Shown here piece by piece: positions 41,345-49,669 of a stretch of 64,000 bases of DNA. Each line of letters starts with the position of its first letter. Position 1 is the stretch's first letter. The position numbers were made by a program, and so were the translations under genes. The notes under the pieces are model-generated. The model was not told the DNA's origin and ran no database searches. It saw only the letters and a list, made by a program, of their open reading frames with translations. Source of the DNA: Polyangium spumosum (GTDB taxonomy: Bacteria; Myxococcota_A; Polyangia; Polyangiales; Polyangiaceae); NCBI RefSeq assembly GCF_009649845.1, contig NZ_WJIE01000004.1, forward strand, positions 310,001 through 374,000, read 5' to 3'.

Positions 41345-41738
41345 CGCGTGATTGACCTCTCGAATTTTCGTGTCGGAGTCCGCCAAAGGGAAGGCTCGAC
41401 GCAAGACGTCGCCCTGGAGTGACCCGATGGTCCGCCGCGCGTGTGAGTGGACGGCGGCAGCGGACAATGGAGCTACCTATACACGGACTGTGCCGGAGAC
41501 GGACCACAAACGATCAGCGCAAATCTCGTTCTCCGCCCGTTTCCAGTGAGGCGCGTCGGCCTCAACTCGGGGCCTCAACTGAGGCCTCCGGTCCTCGGAG
41601 CTCCCACACATCCTCGCGCAACGATCCGAAACCAATCGTGTTTTGAATGGATCGCCCCCGTTTGGCCCGACCACCGGGGGGCCGGCCGCGCCACACCCGA
41701 TCCACCGGATCGTTGACAGCGGAATCGGTCCGGCCACG
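41345..41738. other. 394-bp divergent intergenic region with a palindrome
   Basis: This region separates the minus-strand OmpA gene from the plus-strand lipoprotein gene and should hold both promoters. I see no gene. A palindrome GGCCTCA-AC-TGAGGCC lies at 41571-41586, and its left part (GGCCTCAACT) is also repeated directly 12 bp earlier (41559-41568), so it may be a regulator site. No promoter with good spacing stands out. Confidence 0.5.
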
Positions 41739-42023
41739 ATGCACTCCGTGCTCCTCCCGCTCCTCCGCGCGCCTGCTGCGGCCGTTCTCCTCGGCGCCCT
41801 CGCCACCGCCCCCTTTCAATGCGCGCGGGATCCCGACCCCGAGAAGGCCATGGAGGAGCCGGCCGAGGACGCGCTCTACGAGCTCGCCGAGCAGTTCCGG
41901 GAGAAGGGCGACAAGGAAGCCCGCATCACCACGCTGCGATTCCTCGTGACCCGCTACCCCTCGAGCCGCTTCGCGGAGCGGGCCCGGCGGGAGCTCGCGG
42001 AGCTGGGCATCGCCTCGCCCTGA
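41739..42023 (+). CDS. Small TPR-like lipoprotein
   Basis: A 94-aa protein starting MHSVLLPLLRAPAAAVLLGA, with a hydrophobic leader and a possible lipobox (APFQC). The mature part is one helical repeat resembling TPR or BamD/YbgF units (YELAEQFREKGDKEARITTL, then RYPSSRFAERARRELAEL). The frame opens at 41643, but only the ATG at 41739 gives a leader. At about 70 mature residues it holds at most two TPR motifs. Plus strand, 234 bp before ileS; it could be an adaptor for a larger envelope complex. Function unknown. Confidence 0.65.
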   Translation: MHSVLLPLLRAPAAAVLLGALATAPFQCARDPDPEKAMEEPAEDALYELAEQFREKGDKEARITTLRFLVTRYPSSRFAERARRELAELGIASP

Positions 42024-42112
42024 CGCTGCCGGCCTCCGATGACGACGCTTCGAGGCCCTTGCGCTTCCCACGAGCGCCGCGCAGGAGGGCTGCCCGTAAG
42101 CGCGAGGACCAC

Positions 42113-42203
42113 GGGGAGTCGCTGCCGTTCTCCGGCAGGACGCCGGGGAGTCGCTGCCGCTCTCCGGCAGGACCTCGGGGCGTTGCTGCCGGGGACGGGC
42201 AGG
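42113..42203 (+). repeat. 32-bp tandem repeat upstream of ileS
   Basis: Two near-identical 32-bp units (42113-42144 and 42145-42176) begin GGGGAGTCGCTGCCG and end CTCCGGCAGGAC, and a degenerate third copy runs to about 42203. Each unit holds a CTGCCG/CGGCAG hairpin. The array occupies the leader region 55-145 bp before the ileS start codon. Confidence 0.75.
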
Positions 42204-42257
42204 GGGCGAGGGAGCTCGACGCCCTTTCAGGGCGAAACGTGCTAAGCGCAGCCGACC

Positions 42258-45200
42258 ATGTCAGGCCGCGAATCCTCCCCGAAAAACCTCTTCAAGACCG
42301 TTCGGCCCGAGCTCGATTTCCCGAGGGACGAGGCCGAGATCCTCGCGTTCTGGAAGAGGGAGGGCATCTTCCAGAAGACGCTCTCGGCGGAGACGCGCGC
42401 CACGGGGCCTTCGAAGGGCACGTTCGTCTTCTACGAGGGGCCGCCCACGGCGAACGGCATGCCGCACAACGGCCACGTGCTCACGCGCGCCGTGAAGGAC
42501 GTCTTCCCGCGCTACAAGACGATGCGCGGCTACGACGTGCCCCGCAAGGCCGGCTGGGACACGCACGGCCTGCCCGTCGAGGTCGAGGTCGAGAAAGAGC
42601 TCCGGATCCACGGCAAGGCCGACATCGAAAAGTACGGCGTCGAGCCCTTCGTCGCGCGCTGCATCGAGAGCGTGTTCCGTTACACGGACGCGTGGGAGAA
42701 GCTGACGGACAAGATCGGCTTCTGGGTCGACCTGCCCGACGCGTACGTCACCTACCACCGGAGCTACGTGGAGAGCGTGTGGTGGGCGCTCGCGAAGCTC
42801 TACGAGAAGGGCCTGCTCTACCAGGGGCACAAGGTCGTCTGGTGGTGGGCGCAAGGCGGGACGGCGCTCTCCAGCGCCGAGGTCGGTCAGGGCTACAAGA
42901 CCGTCGACGACCCGAGCGTCTTCGTGGCGTTCCCGCTCGTCGACGAGCCCGGCACGGCGCTCTGCGTCTGGACGACGACGCCGTGGACCTTGCCGTCGAA
43001 CATGTATGCGGCGGTGCGCGCGGACTTCGATTACGTCGTCGTCGACGCGGGTGATCGTAAGCTCATCGTCGCGGCGGGCCTGCGCGAGGCGCTCGCGAAG
43101 AAGCTCGGCAAGGACCTGCCGGTTCTTTCGACCACCAAGGGATCGGCGCTCGTCGGCAAGAAGTACGTGCCGCCGTTTGATCTCTACGCGGCGGAGGCGA
43201 AGGCGTACGAGGCCGTGCATGCGGTCGTCGCGGCGGACTTCGTCACGCTCGACGCCGGCACGGGCATCGTCCACATCGCGCCTGCGTTCGGCGAGGACGA
43301 CTACGGCGCGCATCGGCAGCTCCTCGCGGCGGGCAAGACGCGGAAGGACCCGTTCTGCGCCGTGAAGCCCGACGGCACGTTCGTCGACGAGATGGGCAAG
43401 TATGCCGGCCGCTGGGTCAAGGACAGCGACAAGGATCTGCAGAAGGACCTCGCGCAGTCCGGCAAGCTCGTGTTTGCCGAGCTCTACCGCCACGAGTACC
43501 CGTTCTGCTGGCGCGCCGACGACGATCCCTTGATCCAGTACGCCCGCCCGGCCTGGTACATCCGCACGACCGCGCTCATCCATAAAGCGATCGAGAACAA
43601 CCAGACGGTCAACTGGTTGCCCGAGCACATCAAGACCGGCCGGTTCGGCGACTTCCTCGCGAACAACGTCGACTGGGCGCTCTCGCGCGAGCGGTACTGG
43701 GGCACGCCGCTGCCGATCTGGGTGAACGACCAGACGGGCGCGATGGAGGCCATCGACTCGGTGACGACGCTACGCGCGAAGGCGGGCAACAACGTGGCCG
43801 AGGTCGAGGCGGAGCTGAAAAACGCGCACCCGAAGACGGCCGAGCACCTGCTCGTGCACAAGCCCTGGATCGACAAGATCACCTACCAGAAGCCCGGCGA
43901 GCCCGGCACGTACCGGCGCGTCTCCGAGGTCATCGACTGCTGGTTCGACTCGGGCGCGATGCCCTTCGCGCAGTGGGGTTTTCCGCACGCAGAGGGCTCG
44001 AAGGAGAAGTTCGACCGCGCCTTCCCGGCCGACTTCATCAGCGAGGCGATCGATCAGACGCGCGGCTGGTTCTACTCGCTGCTCATGATCTCGACGCTCG
44101 TCTTCGACGAGCAGACGCAGAAGTCGCTCGGCCTGTCGCGGATCCGGAGCTACCCGCACCCGTACCAGACCTGCGTGGTGCTCGGTCACGTCGGCGATCG
44201 CGAGGGCAAGAAGGAGAGCAAGTCGAAGGGCAACTACACGCCGCCCGAGGTGATCCTCGACCGCGTCCGCATGGAGTTCGCCGTGTCGACCGGCGAAAAG
44301 GCACACATCGGCGTGGTGCCCGAGGGCGTCGGTTACATCGCGCGCGAGGACTACGAGGGGCTCGATCTCTCGGGCGAGAGCGCGAAGGTGAAGCTCTACC
44401 GAGGTGATCGGCCCGGCGACGTGATGACGCTCGAGCTGCGTCCGGCGACGGGCAAGCTCAGGTTGCCGCGGCGTATCCTCGCGCTCTCCGGCGCGGATCT
44501 CGCGAAGCTCGGGCTCGTCCCCGGTGAGAACCCGCTCGACGTGAAGCCAAACGAGGTGTTCCGCCAGCCGCAGGAGGCGCGCGCGTACATCGAAGACCCG
44601 AGCGCGCCCGCGCCCGGCGCCGACGCGTTCCGCTGGTTCTTCTACGCGTCCTCGCCTCCGTGGACGAACACGCGCCACTCGCTGACGAACGTGCGCGCGA
44701 CGCAGAAGGAATACGCGATCAAGATCCGCAACGTCTGGTCGTTCTTCTCGATCTACGCGAACATCGACGGCTTCGATCCGGCCCGCGGAAACGGAGACGC
44801 GAAGGGCGTCACGCCCGCGGATCTCGCGAAGAGCGAGGGGTACCGGCCGGCGCGCGAGCGCAGCCTGCTCGATCGGTGGTTGCTCTCCGAGCTCGCCCTC
44901 ACGACCCGCGAGGTCACGCAGCACCTCGACGACTACCGGCTGTACGAGGCGGCGCAGCGGCTCGTCGACTTCGTGGACGCGCTCTCGAACTGGTACGTGC
45001 GCAGGAGCCGCGCGCGTTACTGGTCACCCGCGGAGAACGTCGCGGCCGTGGCCCTCGCCGACAAACGCGACGCGTATTTCACGCTGTACGAGGCGCTCGT
45101 CGTGATCGCGCACCTCACCGCGCCGTTCACGCCCTTCCTCGCCGAGGAGCTCTACCAGGCGCTCGTCCGTGGCCCCTGGAAGACGTCGCAGCCCGAGAGC

Positions 45201-46004
45201 GTGCACCTCGCGCGTTTCCCCGAGCCCGACCTCGCCGCGATCGACGAGGGCCTCGCCGCGGAGATGCGCGCCGTGCGCGAGCTCGTGAGCCTCGGCCTCC
45301 AGGTCCGCACCCTGAACAAGCTGAAGGTCCGCCAGCCCCTCGCGCGCGCCGACGTCATCGTCTCGAACCAGGCCATGCGCCGCGCGATCGCAGAGCACGC
45401 GGCCCTCATCGCAGAGGAGCTCAACGTCAAGGAGGTCCGCTTCCTCGAGCCGGGGCAGGAGGGCGAGGCCGTTCGTTACGTGCTCAAACCGAACTTCCGC
45501 GCGCTCGGACCGAAGCTCGGCAAGAAGGTGCAGCTCGCCAAGCAGGTCCTCGCGAAGGCGAACGCCGCCGAGCTGCGCACCGAGCTCGTCACGCGCGGCG
45601 CGATCGAGCTCGAGCTCGACGGCGAGAAGGTCTCGCTCGGCCCCGAGGAGATCGAGGTCGTCGTCGAGGCCGGCAAGGACTTCGCCGCGGCCGGCGGCAA
45701 GGCCGGCGTCGTCGTCCTCCACGCCGCGCTCACCGACGCGCTGCGTGACGAGGGCCTCGCCCGCGAGATCCTCTCGCGCGTGCAAGGCCTGCGCAAGGAC
45801 CTCTCCCTCGGCTTCACCGATCGCATCACGCTCGCCGTCGAAGGCAGCGAGCGCGTCCTGCGCGTCACGCGCGCGGCCCAGGACGACATCACCCGCGAGG
45901 CGCTCGTGCGTTCGTTCGAGATCGGCAGCTCGACCGTGGCGGGCGAGCGGCGCGAGCTCAACGTGGACGGCGAAGCGCTCGTCCTGACGATCACGCGGGC
46001 CTGA
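42258..46004 (+). CDS. ileS: Isoleucyl-tRNA synthetase (IleRS2-like) with a large insert
   Basis: A class I synthetase that charges tRNA-Ile with isoleucine; 1248 aa against roughly 900-1050 for most family members. The HIGH motif is PHNGH (near residue 68, in PPTANGMPHNGHVLTRAVKD). The surrounding WDTHGLPVEVEVEKEL and the editing domain resemble the eukaryote-like IleRS2 type, often tolerant of mupirocin. The KMSKS loop reads KESKSKGN (near 652). Directly after it, about 120 residues (about 665-785) are inserted before GADAFRWFFYASSPPW, where the family normally continues without a break. The anticodon-binding and C-terminal domains follow. ATG start at 42258; the upstream leader holds tandem repeats. 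Confidence 0.93.
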   Translation: MSGRESSPKNLFKTVRPELDFPRDEAEILAFWKREGIFQKTLSAETRATGPSKGTFVFYEGPPTANGMPHNGHVLTRAVKDVFPRYKTMRGYDVPRKAGWDTHGLPVEVEVEKELRIHGKADIEKYGVEPFVARCIESVFRYTDAWEKLTDKIGFWVDLPDAYVTYHRSYVESVWWALAKLYEKGLLYQGHKVVWWWAQGGTALSSAEVGQGYKTVDDPSVFVAFPLVDEPGTALCVWTTTPWTLPSNMYAAVRADFDYVVVDAGDRKLIVAAGLREALAKKLGKDLPVLSTTKGSALVGKKYVPPFDLYAAEAKAYEAVHAVVAADFVTLDAGTGIVHIAPAFGEDDYGAHRQLLAAGKTRKDPFCAVKPDGTFVDEMGKYAGRWVKDSDKDLQKDLAQSGKLVFAELYRHEYPFCWRADDDPLIQYARPAWYIRTTALIHKAIENNQTVNWLPEHIKTGRFGDFLANNVDWALSRERYWGTPLPIWVNDQTGAMEAIDSVTTLRAKAGNNVAEVEAELKNAHPKTAEHLLVHKPWIDKITYQKPGEPGTYRRVSEVIDCWFDSGAMPFAQWGFPHAEGSKEKFDRAFPADFISEAIDQTRGWFYSLLMISTLVFDEQTQKSLGLSRIRSYPHPYQTCVVLGHVGDREGKKESKSKGNYTPPEVILDRVRMEFAVSTGEKAHIGVVPEGVGYIAREDYEGLDLSGESAKVKLYRGDRPGDVMTLELRPATGKLRLPRRILALSGADLAKLGLVPGENPLDVKPNEVFRQPQEARAYIEDPSAPAPGADAFRWFFYASSPPWTNTRHSLTNVRATQKEYAIKIRNVWSFFSIYANIDGFDPARGNGDAKGVTPADLAKSEGYRPARERSLLDRWLLSELALTTREVTQHLDDYRLYEAAQRLVDFVDALSNWYVRRSRARYWSPAENVAAVALADKRDAYFTLYEALVVIAHLTAPFTPFLAEELYQALVRGPWKTSQPESVHLARFPEPDLAAIDEGLAAEMRAVRELVSLGLQVRTLNKLKVRQPLARADVIVSNQAMRRAIAEHAALIAEELNVKEVRFLEPGQEGEAVRYVLKPNFRALGPKLGKKVQLAKQVLAKANAAELRTELVTRGAIELELDGEKVSLGPEEIEVVVEAGKDFAAAGGKAGVVVLHAALTDALRDEGLAREILSRVQGLRKDLSLGFTDRITLAVEGSERVLRVTRAAQDDITREALVRSFEIGSSTVAGERRELNVDGEALVLTITRA

Positions 46005-46013
46005 GGCATGCCG

Positions 46014-46082
46014 CCGGGGTCTCCACCCCGGTCCCCGACTGGTCAACGATGGGGCTACGCTCGGCAAGCCGAGCTACGCCCC
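46014..46082. repeat. Mosaic intergenic repeat, copy B
   Basis: A CCGGGGT/ACCCCGG hairpin (46014-46031) is followed by ACTGGTCAAC and the 35-bp core palindrome (46048-46082). It is a short version of the element at 57298-57440 and lacks the 43-bp block. It lies between convergent ileS and the nucleotidyltransferase gene, where the hairpin may serve as a shared terminator. Confidence 0.85.
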
Positions 46083-46095
46083 GCGTGTCGGCCCA

Positions 46096-46818
46096 TCACG
46101 CCTTCGTTTCGGGCAAATAACGCGCGCGGTTCTTCTCGAACTCGTCCTGCGCATCGGCGAAATCGTCGCTGCGCCCGATGTCGAGCCAGTGCCCGTGGAA
46201 CGGGTGCGTCTGGATCGGCACGCGCGCCGCGAGCAGCGCGTGCATGAGCTGATCGAAGCCGAACGGCACCCCCGGCGGCACGTACCGCAAGAGCGTCTCC
46301 CGGCTCATCGCGTAGATGCCCATGCTCACCCAGAACGAGTAGGACGGTTTTTCTCGGAACCCCGTCACGCTCCCCGCGGCGTCGAGCTCGAGCACGCCGA
46401 GATCGATCTTCGTCGCGCGCTCGAACACGCAGACCGTCAGCGCCGCGTTCGCCTCGGCGCTCGTCCTCGCGAGCTCGCCGAAATCGAGGTCGCAGAGGAT
46501 GTCGCCGTTCATCACGAGGAACCGCTCGGGGAGCTGCTCGGCCATCGCGCGCAGCGGCCCGATCGTGCCGAGCGGCTGCTCCTCGCGCCGATACGAAAGT
46601 TTGACCCCATAACGATCGCCGTCGCCGAGCACGGCCTCGATCAGGGCGGCCTGGTGCCCCGTGCAGAGCGTCACGTCTCGCACGCCGTGAAACGCGAGCT
46701 GGCGGAGGAGGATCTCCACGATGGTCTGCTCGCCGATCGGCATGAGCGGCTTCGGGATGAGCGCCGTGTAGGGCTTGAGACGGCTGCCTTTGCCGCCGGC
46801 GAGGACGATGGCCTTCAT
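46096..46818 (-). CDS. NDP-sugar nucleotidyltransferase
   Basis: A 240-aa protein with the sugar-nucleotidyltransferase signature at its N-terminus (MKAIVLAGGKGSRLKPYTAL, then PKPLMPIG). It also has LCTGHQAALIEAVLGDGDRY, the LVMNGDILCDLDF metal-binding region and TGFREKP. This places it with glucose-1-phosphate and mannose-1-phosphate nucleotidyltransferases (RmlA/GMP-like family), which activate sugar phosphates for polysaccharide or lipopolysaccharide synthesis. It is shorter than RmlA (about 290) and lacks an added acyltransferase-type C-terminal domain, so the substrate is unclear. It starts at the ATG at 46818. No sugar-pathway genes adjoin it; upstream is a Sel1 lipoprotein gene 28 bp away on the same strand. 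Confidence 0.88.
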   Translation of the reverse strand: MKAIVLAGGKGSRLKPYTALIPKPLMPIGEQTIVEILLRQLAFHGVRDVTLCTGHQAALIEAVLGDGDRYGVKLSYRREEQPLGTIGPLRAMAEQLPERFLVMNGDILCDLDFGELARTSAEANAALTVCVFERATKIDLGVLELDAAGSVTGFREKPSYSFWVSMGIYAMSRETLLRYVPPGVPFGFDQLMHALLAARVPIQTHPFHGHWLDIGRSDDFADAQDEFEKNRARYLPETKA

Positions 46819-46846
46819 CGCCGGCGAAGGTACCACGCGTGCCGGA

Positions 46847-47572
46847 TCACTGACGCGGAGGCACGACCTCTCCCTTGGGATCGGCCGTGAGGCACCCCTC
46901 GTCGAGCCCGAGCTGGCAGGCCTTCGTGAACAGCGCGAGCGCGCGGTCCGGGTCCTTGCGCACGCCGTGGCCGCGATCGTAGAGCCGGCCGAGCTCGAGG
47001 CAGGCCTCGGCGTTGCCGCGCTCGCAGACGCGCGTGAAGAGCGTCGCGGCGAAGACCGGATCGAGGCCGACGACGCGCCCCTCGAGGTAGGCCTTGCCCG
47101 CGGCGACGCAGCCCCGGTTCGCGCCCGCGTCGCACGCCTTGCGGTAGAGCGTGACCTCCTCGGCCGGATCGTCCTGGAGCGTGCCGTCGTGGTAGAGGTC
47201 GCCGAGCTTGATGCAGCCACGCGCGCTGCCGCTCGTGCAAGCGCCGCGGAAGAGCTCGACGGCCCGCGGCGGGTCGGTCCGAACGACCTCGCCGCCGCGC
47301 AGGTACATCACCCCGAGCGTGACGCAGTCCTCGACGATCCCGTCGTCGCAGCCGTTCGTGCAGCCCACGAGGTCGTCCTCGGCGCACGGCAGGCGCAGCT
47401 TGGGCGGCGCGGGTTCGGCCGTGACGGGCGCTGGCGCGGGCTCGATCGCGCCCATGTCCTCGGAGGTGGCGTCCTCGCTCGGAGGCGCCTTGGGCGCGGG
47501 CGCGGGGCCGCAGGCGACGAGCGTGATCGTCCCCAGCGTCAAGAACGCGGCGCCATGCTGGAAGGGGCGCAT
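46847..47572 (-). CDS. Sel1-repeat lipoprotein
   Basis: A 241-aa protein with a lipoprotein leader (HGAAFLTLGTITLVACG), a Pro/Ala-rich linker and five or so Sel1-like repeats carrying the Cys pairs typical of this subgroup (DCVTLGVMYLRGG, RGCIKLGDLYHDG, RGCVAAGKAYLEG, EACLELGRLYDRG, LFTKACQLGLDEGC). Similar Cys-rich Sel1 proteins (as in Helicobacter Hcp proteins) form disulfide-stabilised helical solenoids for protein binding. The start at 47572 is fixed by the leader peptide. A role in envelope assembly or signalling is inferred. It probably shares a transcript with the downstream nucleotidyltransferase gene. Confidence 0.85.
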   Translation of the reverse strand: MRPFQHGAAFLTLGTITLVACGPAPAPKAPPSEDATSEDMGAIEPAPAPVTAEPAPPKLRLPCAEDDLVGCTNGCDDGIVEDCVTLGVMYLRGGEVVRTDPPRAVELFRGACTSGSARGCIKLGDLYHDGTLQDDPAEEVTLYRKACDAGANRGCVAAGKAYLEGRVVGLDPVFAATLFTRVCERGNAEACLELGRLYDRGHGVRKDPDRALALFTKACQLGLDEGCLTADPKGEVVPPRQ

Positions 47573-47692
47573 CCGTGAAGGATGACACACGGCCCGCGCG
47601 CGCCGGTGGTTTTCCTCGTTCGGCACGTCCCGGGCGTCCCTCGCCTTTTCAGCGGTCTTTTGGCCTCGGCGAGGACGGTGTAGGAAGGGGAC

Positions 47693-48118
47693 ATGGCGCC
47701 GATTTCCTTGCGGTCCTCGCACACGCTCGATGAACCGAAGCTCGAGGCCCTCGTCGAGCTCATGTACCTCGCCGCTTACGCGGACGGCGAGTTCGGCGCG
47801 GAGGAGAAGCGCCACTTCGCGCGGAGCGTGCAGTCGCTGACGGACCGCAAGGTGACGCCGGATCAACTCGAGCAGCTCATCACGCGGCTCGACGCGGCGC
47901 GCAGGGCCTCGGGCACGGCGGCGCTGCTCGCGGGCGCGCGCACGACGCTCGGCAGCCCCGCGGCTTGCCGCGTCGCCTTGAGCCTCGCGATCGGCGTGAT
48001 CGCGGCCGACGGCACGATCACGACCTCCGAGCGCGCGATGATCCACGAGATCGGCGCGGCGCTCGGCCTCGACCGTGGTGGGACCGAGGAGATGCTCCGT
48101 GAAGCGGAAGGCGGATGA
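47693..48118 (+). CDS. TerB-family protein
   Basis: A 141-aa all-helical protein with two acidic TerB/DjlA-type metal-binding helix pairs: MYLAAYADGEFGAEEKRHF near residues 23-43 and IGVIAADGTITTSERAMIHE near 100-122. The ADGxxxxxE pattern repeats as in TerB proteins of tellurite and phage-response operons. Start ATG at 47693 with GGAAGGGG upstream. It diverges from the Sel1 gene and sits 76 bp before the atypical kinase gene on the same strand, so the two may work together. No ter operon is present, so metal resistance should not be assumed. Confidence 0.8.
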   Translation: MAPISLRSSHTLDEPKLEALVELMYLAAYADGEFGAEEKRHFARSVQSLTDRKVTPDQLEQLITRLDAARRASGTAALLAGARTTLGSPAACRVALSLAIGVIAADGTITTSERAMIHEIGAALGLDRGGTEEMLREAEGG

Positions 48119-48193
48119 CGCCGCGCGCCGCCCTGGGCGCCTTCGGCGCTGAAGAGGCCCGGGGCGGCCTGATTCTTGTTAAATTGAAGGCGC

Positions 48194-49054
48194 GTGAACT
48201 GGGCGAATCAAACCGGCTCGCATCTGATCCCGTTCCCGGTCCCCGGGACGACGTTGACGTCCACGCGCGGCACCTACGTCGTCGGGGCCCTCATCGGGGA
48301 TGGCCAGTACGGATCGGTGTACGAGTGCATCGGGCCCTTCGATCAGCGGTACGCGCTGAAGATGCTTCGCCCGGCGAACAAGTCCTACCAGGCGGTGAAG
48401 GACGAGTGGGCGCAGGAGCTACGGCGCCTCGAGCAGTTCCGCCATCCGAACATCGTCTACATCCACGACGCGTTCGAGAACAACTACCTCTTCTACCTCG
48501 CGCTCGAGCGATGTGACACGAGCCTGCGCGCGCTGCTCGGCCGTCCCTTCTCGGACCTCCTGCTCGTGGAGCTCTGCCGGCAGCTCCTGATGACGCTGCA
48601 GTACCTGCACGACAGCGGCGTCGTGCACTCCGACCTCCACGCGGGCAACGTGCTCATCTCGCAGCTCGACCGATCGCCGATCGTCAAGCTGACCGACTTC
48701 GGCGTGGCGCATCAGCTCCAGGGCAGCACGCGCTGGTTCCGCCCGCAGGTGGCGAACCCGAAGATCCTCACGCCGGAGCTCGTCACCGCCGGATACACGA
48801 CGACGCAGAGCGACCTCTATCAGTTCGGCCTGCTCATGTACCAGATGCACACGGGCCAGCCTGCGATCGACGTGGACGTCGCCTACCCGGAGATCACGCG
48901 GCAGATCTCCGAGGGCGCGCCGCGCAAGAAGGCCGAGGCCCTCGGCACGCCCGTCGGCAACGTGATCGCCAAGCTGCTGCGCCGTCGCGACGCCTATCGT
49001 TACCAATCCGCGCGGGAAGTCTGGGAGGATCTGCGCCAGGTCACCTGGCGCTAG
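48194..49054 (+). CDS. Compact Ser/Thr protein kinase with altered catalytic loop
   Basis: A 286-aa Hanks-type kinase domain without other regions. It starts at a GTG (48194) with GAAGG upstream. The glycine loop is IGDGQYGSVYE, the ATP lysine lies in YALKML, and the activation segment starts DFGVAHQ near residue 166. The catalytic loop reads HSDLHAGNV (His145-Ser146-Asp147) where most have HRDxKxxN, making it a non-RD kinase with the general-base Asp and Asn kept. The activation segment ends NPKILTPELVTAGYTTTQSD instead of an APE-type motif, but the later W/D region fits. It lacks sensor or membrane parts and follows a TerB-like gene. Active or pseudokinase cannot be decided from sequence. 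Confidence 0.88.
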   Translation: MNWANQTGSHLIPFPVPGTTLTSTRGTYVVGALIGDGQYGSVYECIGPFDQRYALKMLRPANKSYQAVKDEWAQELRRLEQFRHPNIVYIHDAFENNYLFYLALERCDTSLRALLGRPFSDLLLVELCRQLLMTLQYLHDSGVVHSDLHAGNVLISQLDRSPIVKLTDFGVAHQLQGSTRWFRPQVANPKILTPELVTAGYTTTQSDLYQFGLLMYQMHTGQPAIDVDVAYPEITRQISEGAPRKKAEALGTPVGNVIAKLLRRRDAYRYQSAREVWEDLRQVTWR

Positions 49055-49058
49055 GCGC

Positions 49059-49598
49059 TCACTTCTTCGGCGCTTCTTTGAGCGCGCCCTTCGCCTTCGT
49101 GTCCTTGCCGCCCTCGGCGGGCTTCGCGTCCTCGCCGACGATCTCGAGCAGCTCCACGTCGAAGACGAGCGTCGCCTTGCCGGGGATCTTGGGCGGGCTT
49201 CCACCGTCGCCGTAGCCGAGCTTCGAGGGGATCGTGAGCTTGCGTTTGCCGCCGACCTTCATGCCGGCGACGCCGAGGTCCCAGCCCTTGATGACCTCGC
49301 CCTTGCCGAGCTCGAACTCGAACGGGTCCTTGCCGACCGAGCTGTCGAACATGAAGTTCGTCTTGAGCAACCGGCCCGTGTAGTGGACCTTGACCTTGTC
49401 GCCTTCCTTGGCCTCGGCGCCCGTGCCGACGGTGATGTCTTCCTTGATGAGGTCTGCGGGCTCGGGCTTCTCCGGCTCGCGCGGCGCCGCGGCGCGAGGC
49501 TCGGCGGCAGGCTCGGGGACCTTGTTCTCACAGGCGGCGGTGGTGGCGACGCCGAGGGCGAGGATCACGAACGAACCCAGACGACGGATGACCATCAT
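49059..49598 (-). CDS. FKBP-type peptidyl-prolyl isomerase lipoprotein
   Basis: A 179-aa protein with a lipoprotein signal ([20 protein letters not shown]), a Pro/Glu-rich linker and an FKBP domain at about residues 55-152. The domain contains [52 protein letters not shown] and [15 protein letters not shown], with the active-site aromatics present. A Lys-rich tail follows. It should catalyse Xaa-Pro isomerisation in the periplasm. The ATG at 49598 is preceded by GGAGG at 5 nt. It is the last of three minus-strand genes with a Pro/Thr-rich membrane protein and a kinase, whose long Pro-rich extracytoplasmic regions could be its clients (inference). Confidence 0.92.
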   Translation of the reverse strand: MMVIRRLGSFVILALGVATTAACENKVPEPAAEPRAAAPREPEKPEPADLIKEDITVGTGAEAKEGDKVKVHYTGRLLKTNFMFDSSVGKDPFEFELGKGEVIKGWDLGVAGMKVGGKRKLTIPSKLGYGDGGSPPKIPGKATLVFDVELLEIVGEDAKPAEGGKDTKAKGALKEAPKK

Positions 49599-49669
49599 GC
49601 GCCCCTCCTATTCGACGAGAGGCGTTCGAGCAAGCGCCCCGAGGCGCGAGCGGCCGGGGCCGTAGGGCC

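Noticed and set aside
47693-49054. A tellurite-resistance operon because of the TerB-like gene.
   Set aside because: No terA, terC, terD or terE gene is present. TerB domains occur in many other contexts, so only the family is stated.
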